64,000 nt of DNA, from the NCBI RefSeq assembly GCF_011752525.1, contig NZ_VWXI01000004.1, positions 62,001 to 126,000 on the forward strand, written 5' to 3'. Under the pieces are notes generated by a model. It worked only from the letters and a program-made list of their open reading frames with translations. It did not search any database and was not told where the DNA came from. Numbering within the stretch: position 1 is the stretch's first letter; every line of letters starts with the position of its first letter. A program made the translations under genes and the position numbers. This stretch comes from Pantoea sp. Cy-639 (lineage in GTDB: Bacteria > Pseudomonadota > Gammaproteobacteria > Pseudomonadales > Pseudomonadaceae). This document shows, in pieces, positions 25,398-33,533 of the stretch.

Positions 25398-26945
25398 TCA
25401 TGCCTGGCGCAGTCTGAGGCTGCGCCACAGCGCCCCGACCATCAGCACGCTGACCAGTGCCCAGCCCCAGGCCTGCTGGTTGGCCAGCCCCTCGTGCCAC
25501 AGCTGGGGCGCCACCCCGGCGCCGATGATAAAGGCCAGCAACGCCACCTCTGCCCGACGCGCCGGCACCGGGCGCAGCAGGTAGACCAGCGCCGGCAGCA
25601 GCAGCGCCGCGCTGGGGAAGCTGCGATAGCGCGGGTCGAACACCATCGCCAGCATGCTCACCGCCGCCGCGAACCCTGCCGCCAGCAGCCAGGTACCGGC
25701 GTGCGCCTCGAGCCAGGCAAACCCGCGCTGGCGCCAACCTTCGCGACGGGCCAGCGCCAGTGCGCCATGGGCCAGCACCAGCAGGTTCAGGCCCGCCAGC
25801 GCCACCGCCCACAGCCATTCCCCGGCGAAACGGGCATTGCTGCGCATCAGCTCGCCCCATAGGCCCAGGCTGCCGGCACCCAGCGCCGCCAGCAGGGGCA
25901 GCAGCAGGGCGGCCCGGGCATTGGCCGGGCGCCCGGCCAGGGCCAGGGTGGCTAGCGCCAGCAGTGCGCTGGCCAGCAACCATTGGCGCCACAGGGCCAG
26001 GTTGCTCACCGGCCCTTCGAGTACGCCCTTGTCCTGGCGGTCGGCGTCGTACAGTCCCCAATAGCCGCCTACCGCGCCTTCGCTGGCGCGCTTCCACGGC
26101 TGGTCGAAGGCCTCGATCAGGTTGTAGTGCCAGCCATTGGCCTCGGCCAGGGCGACGAAGCCGCGGATGAAGCGCGCTTCGTTGACCCGGCTCGGCAGCG
26201 CCGTTTCACGCTGGCGGCCTTCGCTGGGCCAGCCGGTCTCGCCGATGAGGATGTCCTTGGGCGCGAAGCGGTTGCCGAACACCCGACGCACGTCGGCGAC
26301 GTGGGCCAGGGCCGCGTCGATGCCGCGAGGCTCGTCTTCCCAATAGGGCAGCAGGTGGATGGTGAGAAAGTCCACCGCCGGTGCGATCTGCGGGTGTTGC
26401 AGCCAGAACTCCCAGACATCGGCGTAGGTCACCGGCACCGAGACCTGCCGTTTCACCTTGCCGATCAGCGCGGCCAACTGGTCGCCGGTGACCTCCTTGC
26501 GCAGCAGGGTCTCGTTGCCGACGATCACGGCGCTGACCACGTCCGGGTTGGCGTTGGCCGCAGCGATCAGCAGCTCGATTTCCTTGCCGGTGTCTACCGG
26601 GTTGGCGTTGACCCAGGCACCGAGCATCACCTTCAGCCCGTGCTTGCGTGCCAGAGCGGGAATGGCTTCGAGGCCGGTCATCGAATAGGTGCGGATGCAC
26701 TGGAAACGCTCGGCCAGCAGGGCCAGGTCAGCGTCCATGCGTGCCGGGCGCAGGCGAAAGGGTTGGTCGAACGGCGACTGGTCCTTGTCGAACGGTGTGT
26801 AGGAGGCGCATTGCAGCTTGTGCGTCGGGCTGGCGGCGTCAGGCAGGTGCACGGGCTTGCCCAGGCCGTACCAGAAGGCAGCGAGGCCGAGGAGGGCGAG
26901 CAGGCAGGCGAGCAGATAGGTGGTGCGGAACATCGGGCGGTCCAT
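25398..26945 (-). CDS. Membrane-bound GH17 family beta-glucan glucosyltransferase/hydrolase
   Basis: This 515-residue protein has an N-terminal membrane anchor and a GH17 domain at about residues 45-305. A C-terminal set of about six transmembrane helices follows. GH17 catalytic residues are visible as the acid/base Glu in VIVGNETLLR and the nucleophile Glu in LIGETGWPS. Proteobacterial GH17 domains of this type, including one reported from P. putida, act as non-Leloir beta-1,3-glucan transglycosylases on periplasmic glucans. Here the domain is not fused to a GT2 synthase, unlike NdvB-type proteins. An alternative start lies at 26933. Confidence 0.85.
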   Translation of the reverse strand: MDRPMFRTTYLLACLLALLGLAAFWYGLGKPVHLPDAASPTHKLQCASYTPFDKDQSPFDQPFRLRPARMDADLALLAERFQCIRTYSMTGLEAIPALARKHGLKVMLGAWVNANPVDTGKEIELLIAAANANPDVVSAVIVGNETLLRKEVTGDQLAALIGKVKRQVSVPVTYADVWEFWLQHPQIAPAVDFLTIHLLPYWEDEPRGIDAALAHVADVRRVFGNRFAPKDILIGETGWPSEGRQRETALPSRVNEARFIRGFVALAEANGWHYNLIEAFDQPWKRASEGAVGGYWGLYDADRQDKGVLEGPVSNLALWRQWLLASALLALATLALAGRPANARAALLLPLLAALGAGSLGLWGELMRSNARFAGEWLWAVALAGLNLLVLAHGALALARREGWRQRGFAWLEAHAGTWLLAAGFAAAVSMLAMVFDPRYRSFPSAALLLPALVYLLRPVPARRAEVALLAFIIGAGVAPQLWHEGLANQQAWGWALVSVLMVGALWRSLRLRQA

Positions 26946-27168
26946 CGTCGAATTCAGGAGCCGGGGCTGCGCAGCAGCTCCAGGGGCCAGTGATAGTAGC
27001 CCGACGCCAAGCCTTTGGCATGCAAGGATCGCGCAGATCCACGACAGACGATGGCGTTAATGGCACAGTGCTGTCGCTGATCGCTGGGTGAAGGTCGTTG
27101 ACAGAGCAGGTCGCCGGGAGGGGCAGGTCGATGATGCAAGTTCCAAGACCTGACGAGGGGATGCATCG

Positions 27169-28029
27169 ATGGCGACCATTACAAGAATGCGACGTTTCCT
27201 GGGGGTGGGCACCGCCCTGGTGCTGGCCATGAGCACGGCGCAGGCCATGGCCAAGGAAGTGAGCATCGGCTACGTGGACGGCTGGTCCGACAGCGTGGCG
27301 ACCACCAACGTGGCAGCGGAAGTGATCAGGCAGAAACTCGGCTACGACGTCAAGCTGCAGGCCGTGGCCACCGGCATCATGTGGCAGGGCGTGGCGACCG
27401 GCAAGCTCGATGCCATGCTCTCGGCCTGGCTGCCGGTGACCCACGGCGAATACTGGGCCAAGAACAAGGACAACGTGGTCGACTACGGCCCCAACTTCAA
27501 GGACGCCAAGATCGGCCTGATCGTCCCCGAATACGTCAAGGCCAACAGCATCGCCGACCTCAAGACCGATGCGAGCTTCAAGCAGAAGATCGTCGGTATC
27601 GATGCCGGCTCCGGGGTGATGCTCAAGACCGAGCAGGCGATCAAGGACTATGACCTGACTGGCTACAAGCTGACCGCCAGCTCCGGCGCGGCGATGACTG
27701 CCGAGTTGGGCCGCTCCTACGCCAAGCAGCAGCCCATCGCCGTGACCGGCTGGGTGCCGCACTGGATGTTCGCCAAGTGGAAACTGAAGTTCCTCGAGGA
27801 TCCGAAGGGCGTGTATGGCGCGGCCGAGACGGTCAACAGCATCGGCAGCAAGGAGCTGGCGGGCAAGGCGCCGGAAGTGGCGGAGTTCCTGAAGAAGTTC
27901 CAGTGGCAGTCCAAGGACGAGATCGGCGAGGTGATGCTGGCGATCCAGGAAGGGGCCAAGCCGGAAGTGGCGGCCAAGGACTGGGTGGCCAAGCACCCGG
28001 AGCGGGTCAAGGAGTGGACCGGCAAGTAA
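27169..28029 (+). CDS. betX: Glycine betaine-binding periplasmic protein, orphan
   Basis: This 286-residue protein has a signal peptide (MRRFLGVGTALVLAMSTAQA). Its OpuAC-type fold has the aromatic ligand-box residues spread through GYVDGWSDSVATTNVAA, LSAWLPVTHGEYW and VTGWVPHWMFAKWKL. No permease or ATPase genes adjoin it. Its position directly before yjcH-actP matches BetX of P. aeruginosa, a betaine-specific binding protein that feeds a distant ABC core transporter. The name rests on this synteny and length, recalled from memory. Confidence 0.84.
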   Translation: MATITRMRRFLGVGTALVLAMSTAQAMAKEVSIGYVDGWSDSVATTNVAAEVIRQKLGYDVKLQAVATGIMWQGVATGKLDAMLSAWLPVTHGEYWAKNKDNVVDYGPNFKDAKIGLIVPEYVKANSIADLKTDASFKQKIVGIDAGSGVMLKTEQAIKDYDLTGYKLTASSGAAMTAELGRSYAKQQPIAVTGWVPHWMFAKWKLKFLEDPKGVYGAAETVNSIGSKELAGKAPEVAEFLKKFQWQSKDEIGEVMLAIQEGAKPEVAAKDWVAKHPERVKEWTGK

Positions 28030-28045
28030 CGCCTGGCCATCACGC

Positions 28046-28086
28046 CCCAAGCCCGCGTCCATGGCGCTCATGGACACGGGCTTGGG
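28046..28086. terminator. Long hairpin after betX
   Basis: CCCAAGCCCGCGTCCATG and CATGGACACGGGCTTGGG pair with one mismatch around a 5-nt loop, 16 bases after the betX stop. There is no T-run; it may be a REP-derived transcript end. Confidence 0.7.
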
Positions 28087-28221
28087 CGGCGGTGCCATCA
28101 CGGTTGTTACCGATTCTGTAAAACACCGTTGCATCTAATACTAAGGTCGTCTGGTTGGCGTCCAACGGCAGCATAAAGTGGAGTCGGGTACTCCCTAATC
28201 TGTGCTGCTAGGACAAAAACA

Positions 28222-28533
28222 ATGAACGACAGCATTTACCTCTCGATACAGAACAGTCCGCGCTTCAAGGAACTGGTCACCAAGCGCGAGCGCTTCGCCT
28301 GGATCCTCTCGGCGATCATGCTCGGCCTCTACTGCGCCTTCATCCTCCTCATCGCCTATGGCCCGCACCTGCTCGGTGCCAAGCTCAGCCCTGGCTCGTC
28401 GATCACCTGGGGCATTCCCCTGGGCGTCGGCCTGATCATCTCGGCGTTCGTGCTCACGGCCATCTACGTGCGTCGCGCCAATGGCGAGTTCGACGAGCTG
28501 AACAAGGCGATCCTCGAGGAGGCCAAGCAATGA
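28222..28533 (+). CDS. yjcH: DUF485 inner-membrane protein YjcH
   Basis: This 103-residue protein has two transmembrane helices ([19 protein letters not shown] and the segment around [16 protein letters not shown]) and charged ends. It is the standard companion of ActP in proteobacteria. Its stop overlaps the actP start by 4 bp (ATGA). The role is thought to be accessory to acetate permease; no catalytic motif exists. Confidence 0.92.
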   Translation: MNDSIYLSIQNSPRFKELVTKRERFAWILSAIMLGLYCAFILLIAYGPHLLGAKLSPGSSITWGIPLGVGLIISAFVLTAIYVRRANGEFDELNKAILEEAKQ

Positions 28534-30194
28534 TCCGACACGTCAAAGCCCTGGCTGTCCTGGCCTGCGGCGCTTTCGCACCCGCCGTGTGGGCCGCCGA
28601 TGCGCTCACCGGCGAGGTGCACAAGCAGCCGTTGAACGTATCGGCGATCGCCATGTTCGTGGCCTTCGTCTGCTTCACCCTGGGGATTACCTACTGGGCT
28701 TCCAAGCGCAACAAGTCGGCCTCCGACTACTACGCTGCCGGTGGGCGCATCACCGGTTTCCAGAACGGCCTGGCGATTGCCGGCGACTACATGTCGGCGG
28801 CCTCGTTCCTGGGGATCTCCGCGCTGGTGTTCACCTCGGGCTACGACGGCCTGATCTACTCCATCGGCTTCCTGGTCGGCTGGCCGATCATCTTGTTCCT
28901 GATCGCCGAGCGCCTGCGCAACCTGGGCAAGTACACCTTCGCCGACGTTGCCTCGTATCGCCTCGGGCAGAAGGAGATCCGCACCCTGTCGGCTTCCGGC
29001 TCGCTGGTGGTGGTGGCCTTCTACCTGATCGCGCAGATGGTCGGCGCGGGCAAGCTGATCCAGCTGCTGTTCGGCCTGGACTACCACGTCGCGGTGATCC
29101 TGGTCGGTATCCTGATGTGCCTGTACGTGCTGTTCGGCGGCATGCTGGCGACCACCTGGGTGCAGATCATCAAGGCGGTGCTGCTGCTGTCCGGCGCCAG
29201 CTTCATGGCGTTGATGGTGATGAAGCACGTCGGCTTCGACTTCAACACCCTGTTCTCCGAGGCGATCAAGGTGCACGCCAAGGGTGAGGCGATCATGAGC
29301 CCGGGCGGCCTGGTCAAGGACCCGATCTCGGCGTTCTCCCTGGGCCTGGCGCTGATGTTCGGCACTGCCGGCCTGCCGCACATCCTGATGCGCTTCTTCA
29401 CCGTCAGCGACGCCAAGGAAGCGCGCAAGAGCGTGCTGTACGCCACCGGCTTCATCGGCTACTTCTACATCCTGACCTTCATCATTGGCTTCGGCGCGAT
29501 CCTGCTGGTCAGCACCAACCCGGACTTCAAGGACGCCACCGGCGCCCTGCTGGGCGGCAACAACATGGCGGCGGTGCACCTGGCCGATGCCGTGGGCGGC
29601 AGCATCTTCCTCGGCTTCATCTCGGCGGTGGCCTTCGCCACCATCCTTGCAGTGGTCGCCGGGCTGACCCTGGCCGGTGCCTCGGCGGTGTCCCATGACC
29701 TGTATGCCAGCGTCTGGCGCAAGGGCAAGGCCAACGACAAGGACGAGATCCGTGTGTCGAAGATCACCACCGTCGCCCTGGGCGTGCTGGCGATCGGCCT
29801 GGGCATCCTGTTCGAGAACCAGAACATCGCCTTCATGGTCGGCCTGGCCTTCTCCATCGCTGCCAGCTGCAACTTCCCGGTGCTGCTGCTCTCGATGTAC
29901 TGGAAGAAACTGACCACCCGCGGCGCGATGATCGGCGGCTGGATGGGCCTGATCAGCGCGGTGACGCTGATGGTCCTCGGCCCGACCATCTGGGTGCAGA
30001 TCCTCGGGCACGAGAAGCCGATCTACCCGTACGAGTACCCGGCGCTGTTCTCGATGATCATCGCCTTCGCCGGTATCTGGTTCTTCTCGGTCACCGACAA
30101 GTCCAAGGCTGCCGAGGACGAGCGCGCGCTGTTCTTCCCGCAGTTCGTCCGCTCGCAGACCGGCCTGGGAGCCAGCGGCGCGGTCTCGCACTGA
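28530..30194 (+). CDS. actP: Cation/acetate symporter ActP
   Basis: This 554-residue sodium:solute symporter has an N-terminal signal-like segment ([19 protein letters not shown]) and about 13 membrane helices. SSF family motifs include [20 protein letters not shown] and the later [19 protein letters not shown]. It takes up acetate and related short-chain carboxylates with Na+ or H+. It is coupled to yjcH and closed by a strong terminator. Confidence 0.94.
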   Translation: MIRHVKALAVLACGAFAPAVWAADALTGEVHKQPLNVSAIAMFVAFVCFTLGITYWASKRNKSASDYYAAGGRITGFQNGLAIAGDYMSAASFLGISALVFTSGYDGLIYSIGFLVGWPIILFLIAERLRNLGKYTFADVASYRLGQKEIRTLSASGSLVVVAFYLIAQMVGAGKLIQLLFGLDYHVAVILVGILMCLYVLFGGMLATTWVQIIKAVLLLSGASFMALMVMKHVGFDFNTLFSEAIKVHAKGEAIMSPGGLVKDPISAFSLGLALMFGTAGLPHILMRFFTVSDAKEARKSVLYATGFIGYFYILTFIIGFGAILLVSTNPDFKDATGALLGGNNMAAVHLADAVGGSIFLGFISAVAFATILAVVAGLTLAGASAVSHDLYASVWRKGKANDKDEIRVSKITTVALGVLAIGLGILFENQNIAFMVGLAFSIAASCNFPVLLLSMYWKKLTTRGAMIGGWMGLISAVTLMVLGPTIWVQILGHEKPIYPYEYPALFSMIIAFAGIWFFSVTDKSKAAEDERALFFPQFVRSQTGLGASGAVSH

Positions 30195-30208
30195 TCCTTT
30201 CGTGGTTG

Positions 30209-30246
30209 AACGCCAACGCCCCGGCCTGTGCCGGGGCGTTGGCGTT
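30209..30246 (+). terminator. Intrinsic terminator of actP
   Basis: AACGCCAACGCCCCGGC and its perfect complement form a 17-bp stem around CTGT. With AA/TT at the base it continues into TTTTCA. It starts 15 bases after the actP stop. Confidence 0.88.
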
Positions 30247-30255
30247 TTCATGAGG

Positions 30256-30408
30256 TCATATGCGCCCCAGCAGCACCAGGATCAGCAGGACCACCAGCAC
30301 CACGCCGACGATACCGGACGGGCCGTAGCCCCAGGCGCGGGAGTGAGGGAAGACCGGTAAGCCGCCGATCAGCAGCAGAATCAGGATGATGATGAGGATC
30401 GTGGTCAT
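30256..30408 (-). CDS. DUF3309-type 50-residue membrane protein
   Basis: This 50-residue protein begins MTTILIIILILLLIGGLPVF and continues PHSRAWGYGPSGIVGVV, then a second hydrophobic stretch ending LLGRI. The two-helix layout with a central W-G-Y-GPSG-I-G motif is the hallmark of DUF3309. AAGGA lies 8 bases before the ATG. Family function is unknown; many pseudomonads carry copies, some stress-induced. It is convergent with actP, only 9 bp after the actP terminator hairpin. Confidence 0.8.
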   Translation of the reverse strand: MTTILIIILILLLIGGLPVFPHSRAWGYGPSGIVGVVLVVLLILVLLGRI

Positions 30409-30615
30409 GGCGGAGTCCTTGCGTGATGGAAGGGCCGGGAGCGCACGATTGGGCGCTTACTGTTTCCGACTGGTGGCCTGGCGCAAAGATTCAATCGGCT
30501 TGCTGGAGGTGTCAGCCATTGCGGATAGCGCCTCATTCAGCAAGCTGATGCCGCAGCGCCGCCGAGCGGGTTCTGGCTAGACTCCAGCCCATTCCCACTG
30601 TTCAAGGCGCCACAC

Positions 30616-31425
30616 ATGCACAACCGAATGATGATCACCGGCGCCGGTTCGGGCCTGGGTCGCGAGATCGCCCTGCGCTGGGCGCGCGAGGGCTGGCAGC
30701 TGGCGTTGGCCGACGTCAACGAGGCGGGGCTGCGAGAAACCCTGGAGCAGGTACGCCAGGTGGGTGGCGAGGGCTTCACCCAGCGCTGCGACGTGCGCGA
30801 CTACAGCCAGCTCACTGCCCTGGCCCAGGCCTGCGAAGAGAAGTTCGGCGGTATCGATGTGATCGTCAACAATGCCGGCGTGGCGTCGGGTGGATTCTTC
30901 GCCGACCTGTCCCTGGAGGACTGGGACTGGCAGATCGCGGTCAACCTGATGGGCGTGGTCAAGGGCTGCAAGGCGTTTCTGCCACTGCTCGAGCGCAGCC
31001 GTGGGCGGATCATCAACATCGCCTCGATGGCGGCGCTGATGCAGGGGCCGGGCATGAGCAACTACAACGTCGCCAAGGCCGGGGTGCTGGCGCTGTCGGA
31101 AAGCCTGCTGGTGGAGCTGCGTCAGGTGGAGGTGGCGGTGCATGTGGTGTGCCCGTCATTCTTCCAGACCAACTTGCTCGATTCTTTCCGCGGTCCGGAT
31201 CCGGCAATGAAGGCCCAGGTCGGCAGGCTGCTGGAGGGGTCACCGATCAGCGCCAGCGATATTGCCGAGTACATCCATGCCCAGGTCGCGGCGGGTGAAT
31301 TTCTCATTCTGCCCCATGAGGCCGGGCGTCAGGCTTGGCAGTTGAAGTGCCAGGCACCTCGGCGGCTCTACGATGAAATGGCCGAGATGGCGGTGAAGAT
31401 GCGGGCGAAATCACGTCACAGATAG
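30616..31425 (+). CDS. Short-chain dehydrogenase/reductase
   Basis: This 269-residue classical SDR has the cofactor loop TGAGSGLG, the NNAGVASGG motif, the catalytic Ser in NIASMAAL and the YNVAK active-site pair. Asp at the end of strand 2 (LADVNEAG) suggests NAD(H) over NADP(H). The C-terminal ~70 residues (SPISASDIAEYIHAQVAAG) are longer than the minimal fold. The substrate is unknown. It stands alone, with a possible promoter in the 207 bp before it. Confidence 0.85.
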   Translation: MHNRMMITGAGSGLGREIALRWAREGWQLALADVNEAGLRETLEQVRQVGGEGFTQRCDVRDYSQLTALAQACEEKFGGIDVIVNNAGVASGGFFADLSLEDWDWQIAVNLMGVVKGCKAFLPLLERSRGRIINIASMAALMQGPGMSNYNVAKAGVLALSESLLVELRQVEVAVHVVCPSFFQTNLLDSFRGPDPAMKAQVGRLLEGSPISASDIAEYIHAQVAAGEFLILPHEAGRQAWQLKCQAPRRLYDEMAEMAVKMRAKSRHR

Positions 31426-31547
31426 GCTTTGTCTGTAGGAGTATTTACCGCCAAATGTAGGCCTGATCTGTTTGTCTGTGGAGCCGTTGTGTAGGTCATG
31501 GCTACCCGGGCAGTCTCCGATTTTCCCTTGAGCTGGAGGATCGGAGC

Positions 31548-31760
31548 ATGTTGGTAATCGGGCGACTAGTCGGCGAGGCGATCGTCATCGGCGACGACAT
31601 CAGGATCGAGGTGATGTCGTTGGAGGGGAAAGAGGGGAGGCATGTCCGGTTCGGCATTACAGCACCCCTTGAGGTGACGGTAGACCGTTCCGAGGTGCAC
31701 CAGAGGCGGATCAAGGAACAGAAACTGCGGGCCGAAACGACCTGCTCGGTTCTACGCTGA
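31548..31760 (+). CDS. Divergent CsrA/RsmA-family RNA-binding regulator
   Basis: This 70-residue protein aligns along CsrA: strand 1 MLVIGRLVGEAIVIGDDIRI, then VRFGITAPLEVTVDR with the key Arg conserved, and a C-terminal helix. It differs from canonical RsmA/RsmE (MLILTRRVGE) at residues 4, 5 and 7. It has a 3-residue insertion (EGKEGRH) between strands 2 and 3 and a longer tail with one Cys. Codon use is richer in AGG, GGG and CTT than the neighbours. GGAGGA lies upstream of the ATG. CsrA proteins bind GGA in mRNA leaders and repress translation; this paralogue's targets are unknown. Confidence 0.84.
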   Translation: MLVIGRLVGEAIVIGDDIRIEVMSLEGKEGRHVRFGITAPLEVTVDRSEVHQRRIKEQKLRAETTCSVLR

Positions 31761-31786
31761 GGTGCGATTCACCTTAGGCGATCATG

Positions 31787-31825
31787 CTGTCTTCCTGACT
31801 GCTGCGCTGGTGCACAGGAAGACAG
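31787..31825. terminator. Hairpin downstream of the csrA-like gene
   Basis: CTGTCTTCCTG and CAGGAAGACAG form a perfect 11-bp stem around 17 nt, 27 bases after the stop. No T-run follows, so its role as a terminator is uncertain. Confidence 0.45.
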
Positions 31826-31871
31826 TGCCGTAGGTCTCATCGCGATCACCGGCAAATCCGGCGCCAGGCAT

Positions 31872-31900
31872 CGCATCGCGGGGCAAGCCCGCTCCCACGT
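31872..31900. repeat. Solitary REP element
   Basis: A single ATCGCGGGGCAAGCCCGCTC-type unit without an inverted partner, in the 204-bp gap between the csrA-like gene and the yheU-like gene. The rest of this gap shows nothing else beyond the hairpin at 31787. Confidence 0.75.
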
Positions 31901-31964
31901 TATTCCTGTGAGTCAGGGCATCACCTCAGCAGCGGGCGGGCCAGTGTGGTGACGTTGCTGTCGC

Positions 31965-32192
31965 CTATTCCAGCAACTCCTTCGGCACTTCATGCCGTGC
32001 CAGCAACTGGCACTGCTGGCTTTCCATATCGAACAGAATGAACGCCTGCCCCTTGGCCAGCGCCTGGCGAACCCGCAGCACGCGGGTTTCCAGCGGGGTG
32101 TCGTCGCCGTTGTCGGTGCCATCGCGGGTAACGAAGTCTTCGATCAGGCGAGTCAGGGTTTCGGCTTCCAGTTGGTCGTGGGGGATCAGCAT
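31965..32192 (-). CDS. YheU/UPF0270 family protein
   Basis: This 75-residue cytoplasmic protein (MLIPHDQLEAETLTRLIEDF, then RDGTDNGDDTPLETRVLRVR) matches the UPF0270 family over its whole length. The family has a small helical fold and no assigned function. The ATG lies 76 bp after the stop of the NAGGN peptidase gene on the same strand, so read-through from that operon is possible. Confidence 0.9.
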   Translation of the reverse strand: MLIPHDQLEAETLTRLIEDFVTRDGTDNGDDTPLETRVLRVRQALAKGQAFILFDMESQQCQLLARHEVPKELLE

Positions 32193-32268
32193 GGTCAGGG
32201 CAACGGTGATGGGAATGGCTGCATGCTACGTGAAATCGGTCGCCATGCGCAGTGCTGCGCCTCGGCGC

Positions 32269-33453
32269 TCAGCCCTTGTTGCCTACCAGGCTGTCCACTG
32301 CCGGCACCCGGGTATCGCTTTCCATCTGCGTGTCGTGTTCCAACTGGTGACTGAAACGTTCGAGCGAGGCGCTGGCAGGCTGCGAGTCGCTGGCGAACAC
32401 CGGGGGGCTCAGCAGGTAGCCGGCCAGTAGCCGGCTGAGGGCCGACAGGCTGTCGATGTGGGTGCGCTCGTAGCCATGGGTGGCGTCGCAACCGAAGGCT
32501 ACCAGGGCGGTGCGAATGTCATGCCCGGCGGTCACCGCCGAATGGGCATCGCTGAAGTAGTAGCGGAACACGTCGCGGCGCACCGGCAGGTCCTGGTCGC
32601 CGGCCAGCTTGAGCAGGTGGCGTGACAAGTGATAGTCGTAGGGGCCGGACGAGTCCTGCATGGCCACGCTCACCGTGTGCTCGCTGGAGGCCTGTCCCGG
32701 GGCGACCGGGGCGATGTCGATGCCGACGAACTCGCTGACGTCCCAGGGCAGGGCGGCGGCGGCACCGGAGCCGGTCTCCTCGGTGATGGTGAACAGCGGG
32801 TGGCAGTCGATAAGCGGCTGGCGGCCACTTTCCACCACGGCCTTGAGCGCGGCCAGCAGGGCCGCGACCCCGGCCTTGTCGTCCAGGTGTCGGGCGCTGA
32901 CATGACCACTTTCGGTGAATTCGGGCAGTGGGTCGAAGGCGACGAAGTCGCCGACGGCGATCCCCAGCGCCTCGCAGTCGGCGCGGGTGGTGCAATAGGC
33001 GTCCAGGCGCACCTCCACATGCTCCCAGCTGATCGGCATCTGGTCGATGGCGGTGTTGAACGCATGCCCGCTGGCCATCAAGGGCAGCACGCTGCCGCGA
33101 AACACGCCGGTGTCGGTGAACACGCTGACCCGGCTGCCCTCGGCGAACCGGCTCGACCAGCACCCCACCGCCGCCAGGGCCAGGCGGCCGTTGTCCTGCA
33201 ACTGGCGCACGCTGGCGCCGATGGTGTCCAGGTGCGCCGAGACCGCGCGATCGGGCGAGTTCTGGCGCCCCTTGAGGGTGGCGCGGATAGTGCCGCGGCG
33301 AGTCAGTTCGAAGGGAATGCCCAGTTCGTCCAGGCGTTCGGCGACGTAGCGCACGATGGTGTCGGTGAAGCCAGTGGGGCTGGGGATGGCGAGCATCTCC
33401 AGCAGGACCTTTTTCAGATAGTCGAGATCGGGTTCGGGGTGTCGTTCAGGCAT
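32269..33453 (-). CDS. M42-family peptidase of the NAGGN osmoprotectant system
   Basis: This 394-residue enzyme has M42/M20 co-catalytic metal motifs: SAHLDTIG, RHLDDKAGVAALLAALK, FTITEETGSG and HGYERTHIDSL. It is the third gene of the operon for N-acetylglutaminylglutamine amide, a dipeptide osmolyte. The likely job is hydrolysis or turnover of the dipeptide, though its exact reaction is not settled to my knowledge. It starts 80 bp after the synthetase stop. Confidence 0.9.
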   Translation of the reverse strand: MPERHPEPDLDYLKKVLLEMLAIPSPTGFTDTIVRYVAERLDELGIPFELTRRGTIRATLKGRQNSPDRAVSAHLDTIGASVRQLQDNGRLALAAVGCWSSRFAEGSRVSVFTDTGVFRGSVLPLMASGHAFNTAIDQMPISWEHVEVRLDAYCTTRADCEALGIAVGDFVAFDPLPEFTESGHVSARHLDDKAGVAALLAALKAVVESGRQPLIDCHPLFTITEETGSGAAAALPWDVSEFVGIDIAPVAPGQASSEHTVSVAMQDSSGPYDYHLSRHLLKLAGDQDLPVRRDVFRYYFSDAHSAVTAGHDIRTALVAFGCDATHGYERTHIDSLSALSRLLAGYLLSPPVFASDSQPASASLERFSHQLEHDTQMESDTRVPAVDSLVGNKG

Positions 33454-33533
33454 GGGGGACTCCTCGATGCATCAGGGTTGCTGCATTGGGCGCGCGATGC
33501 GGCCAAGCGCCGGTCTTGCCAGCGCCCGCAGGT

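Noticed and set aside
28160..28200. Sigma-54 promoter before yjcH
   Set aside because: TGGCGTCCAACGGCAGC has 9 rather than 10 bases between GG and GC and lacks the TTGC part.
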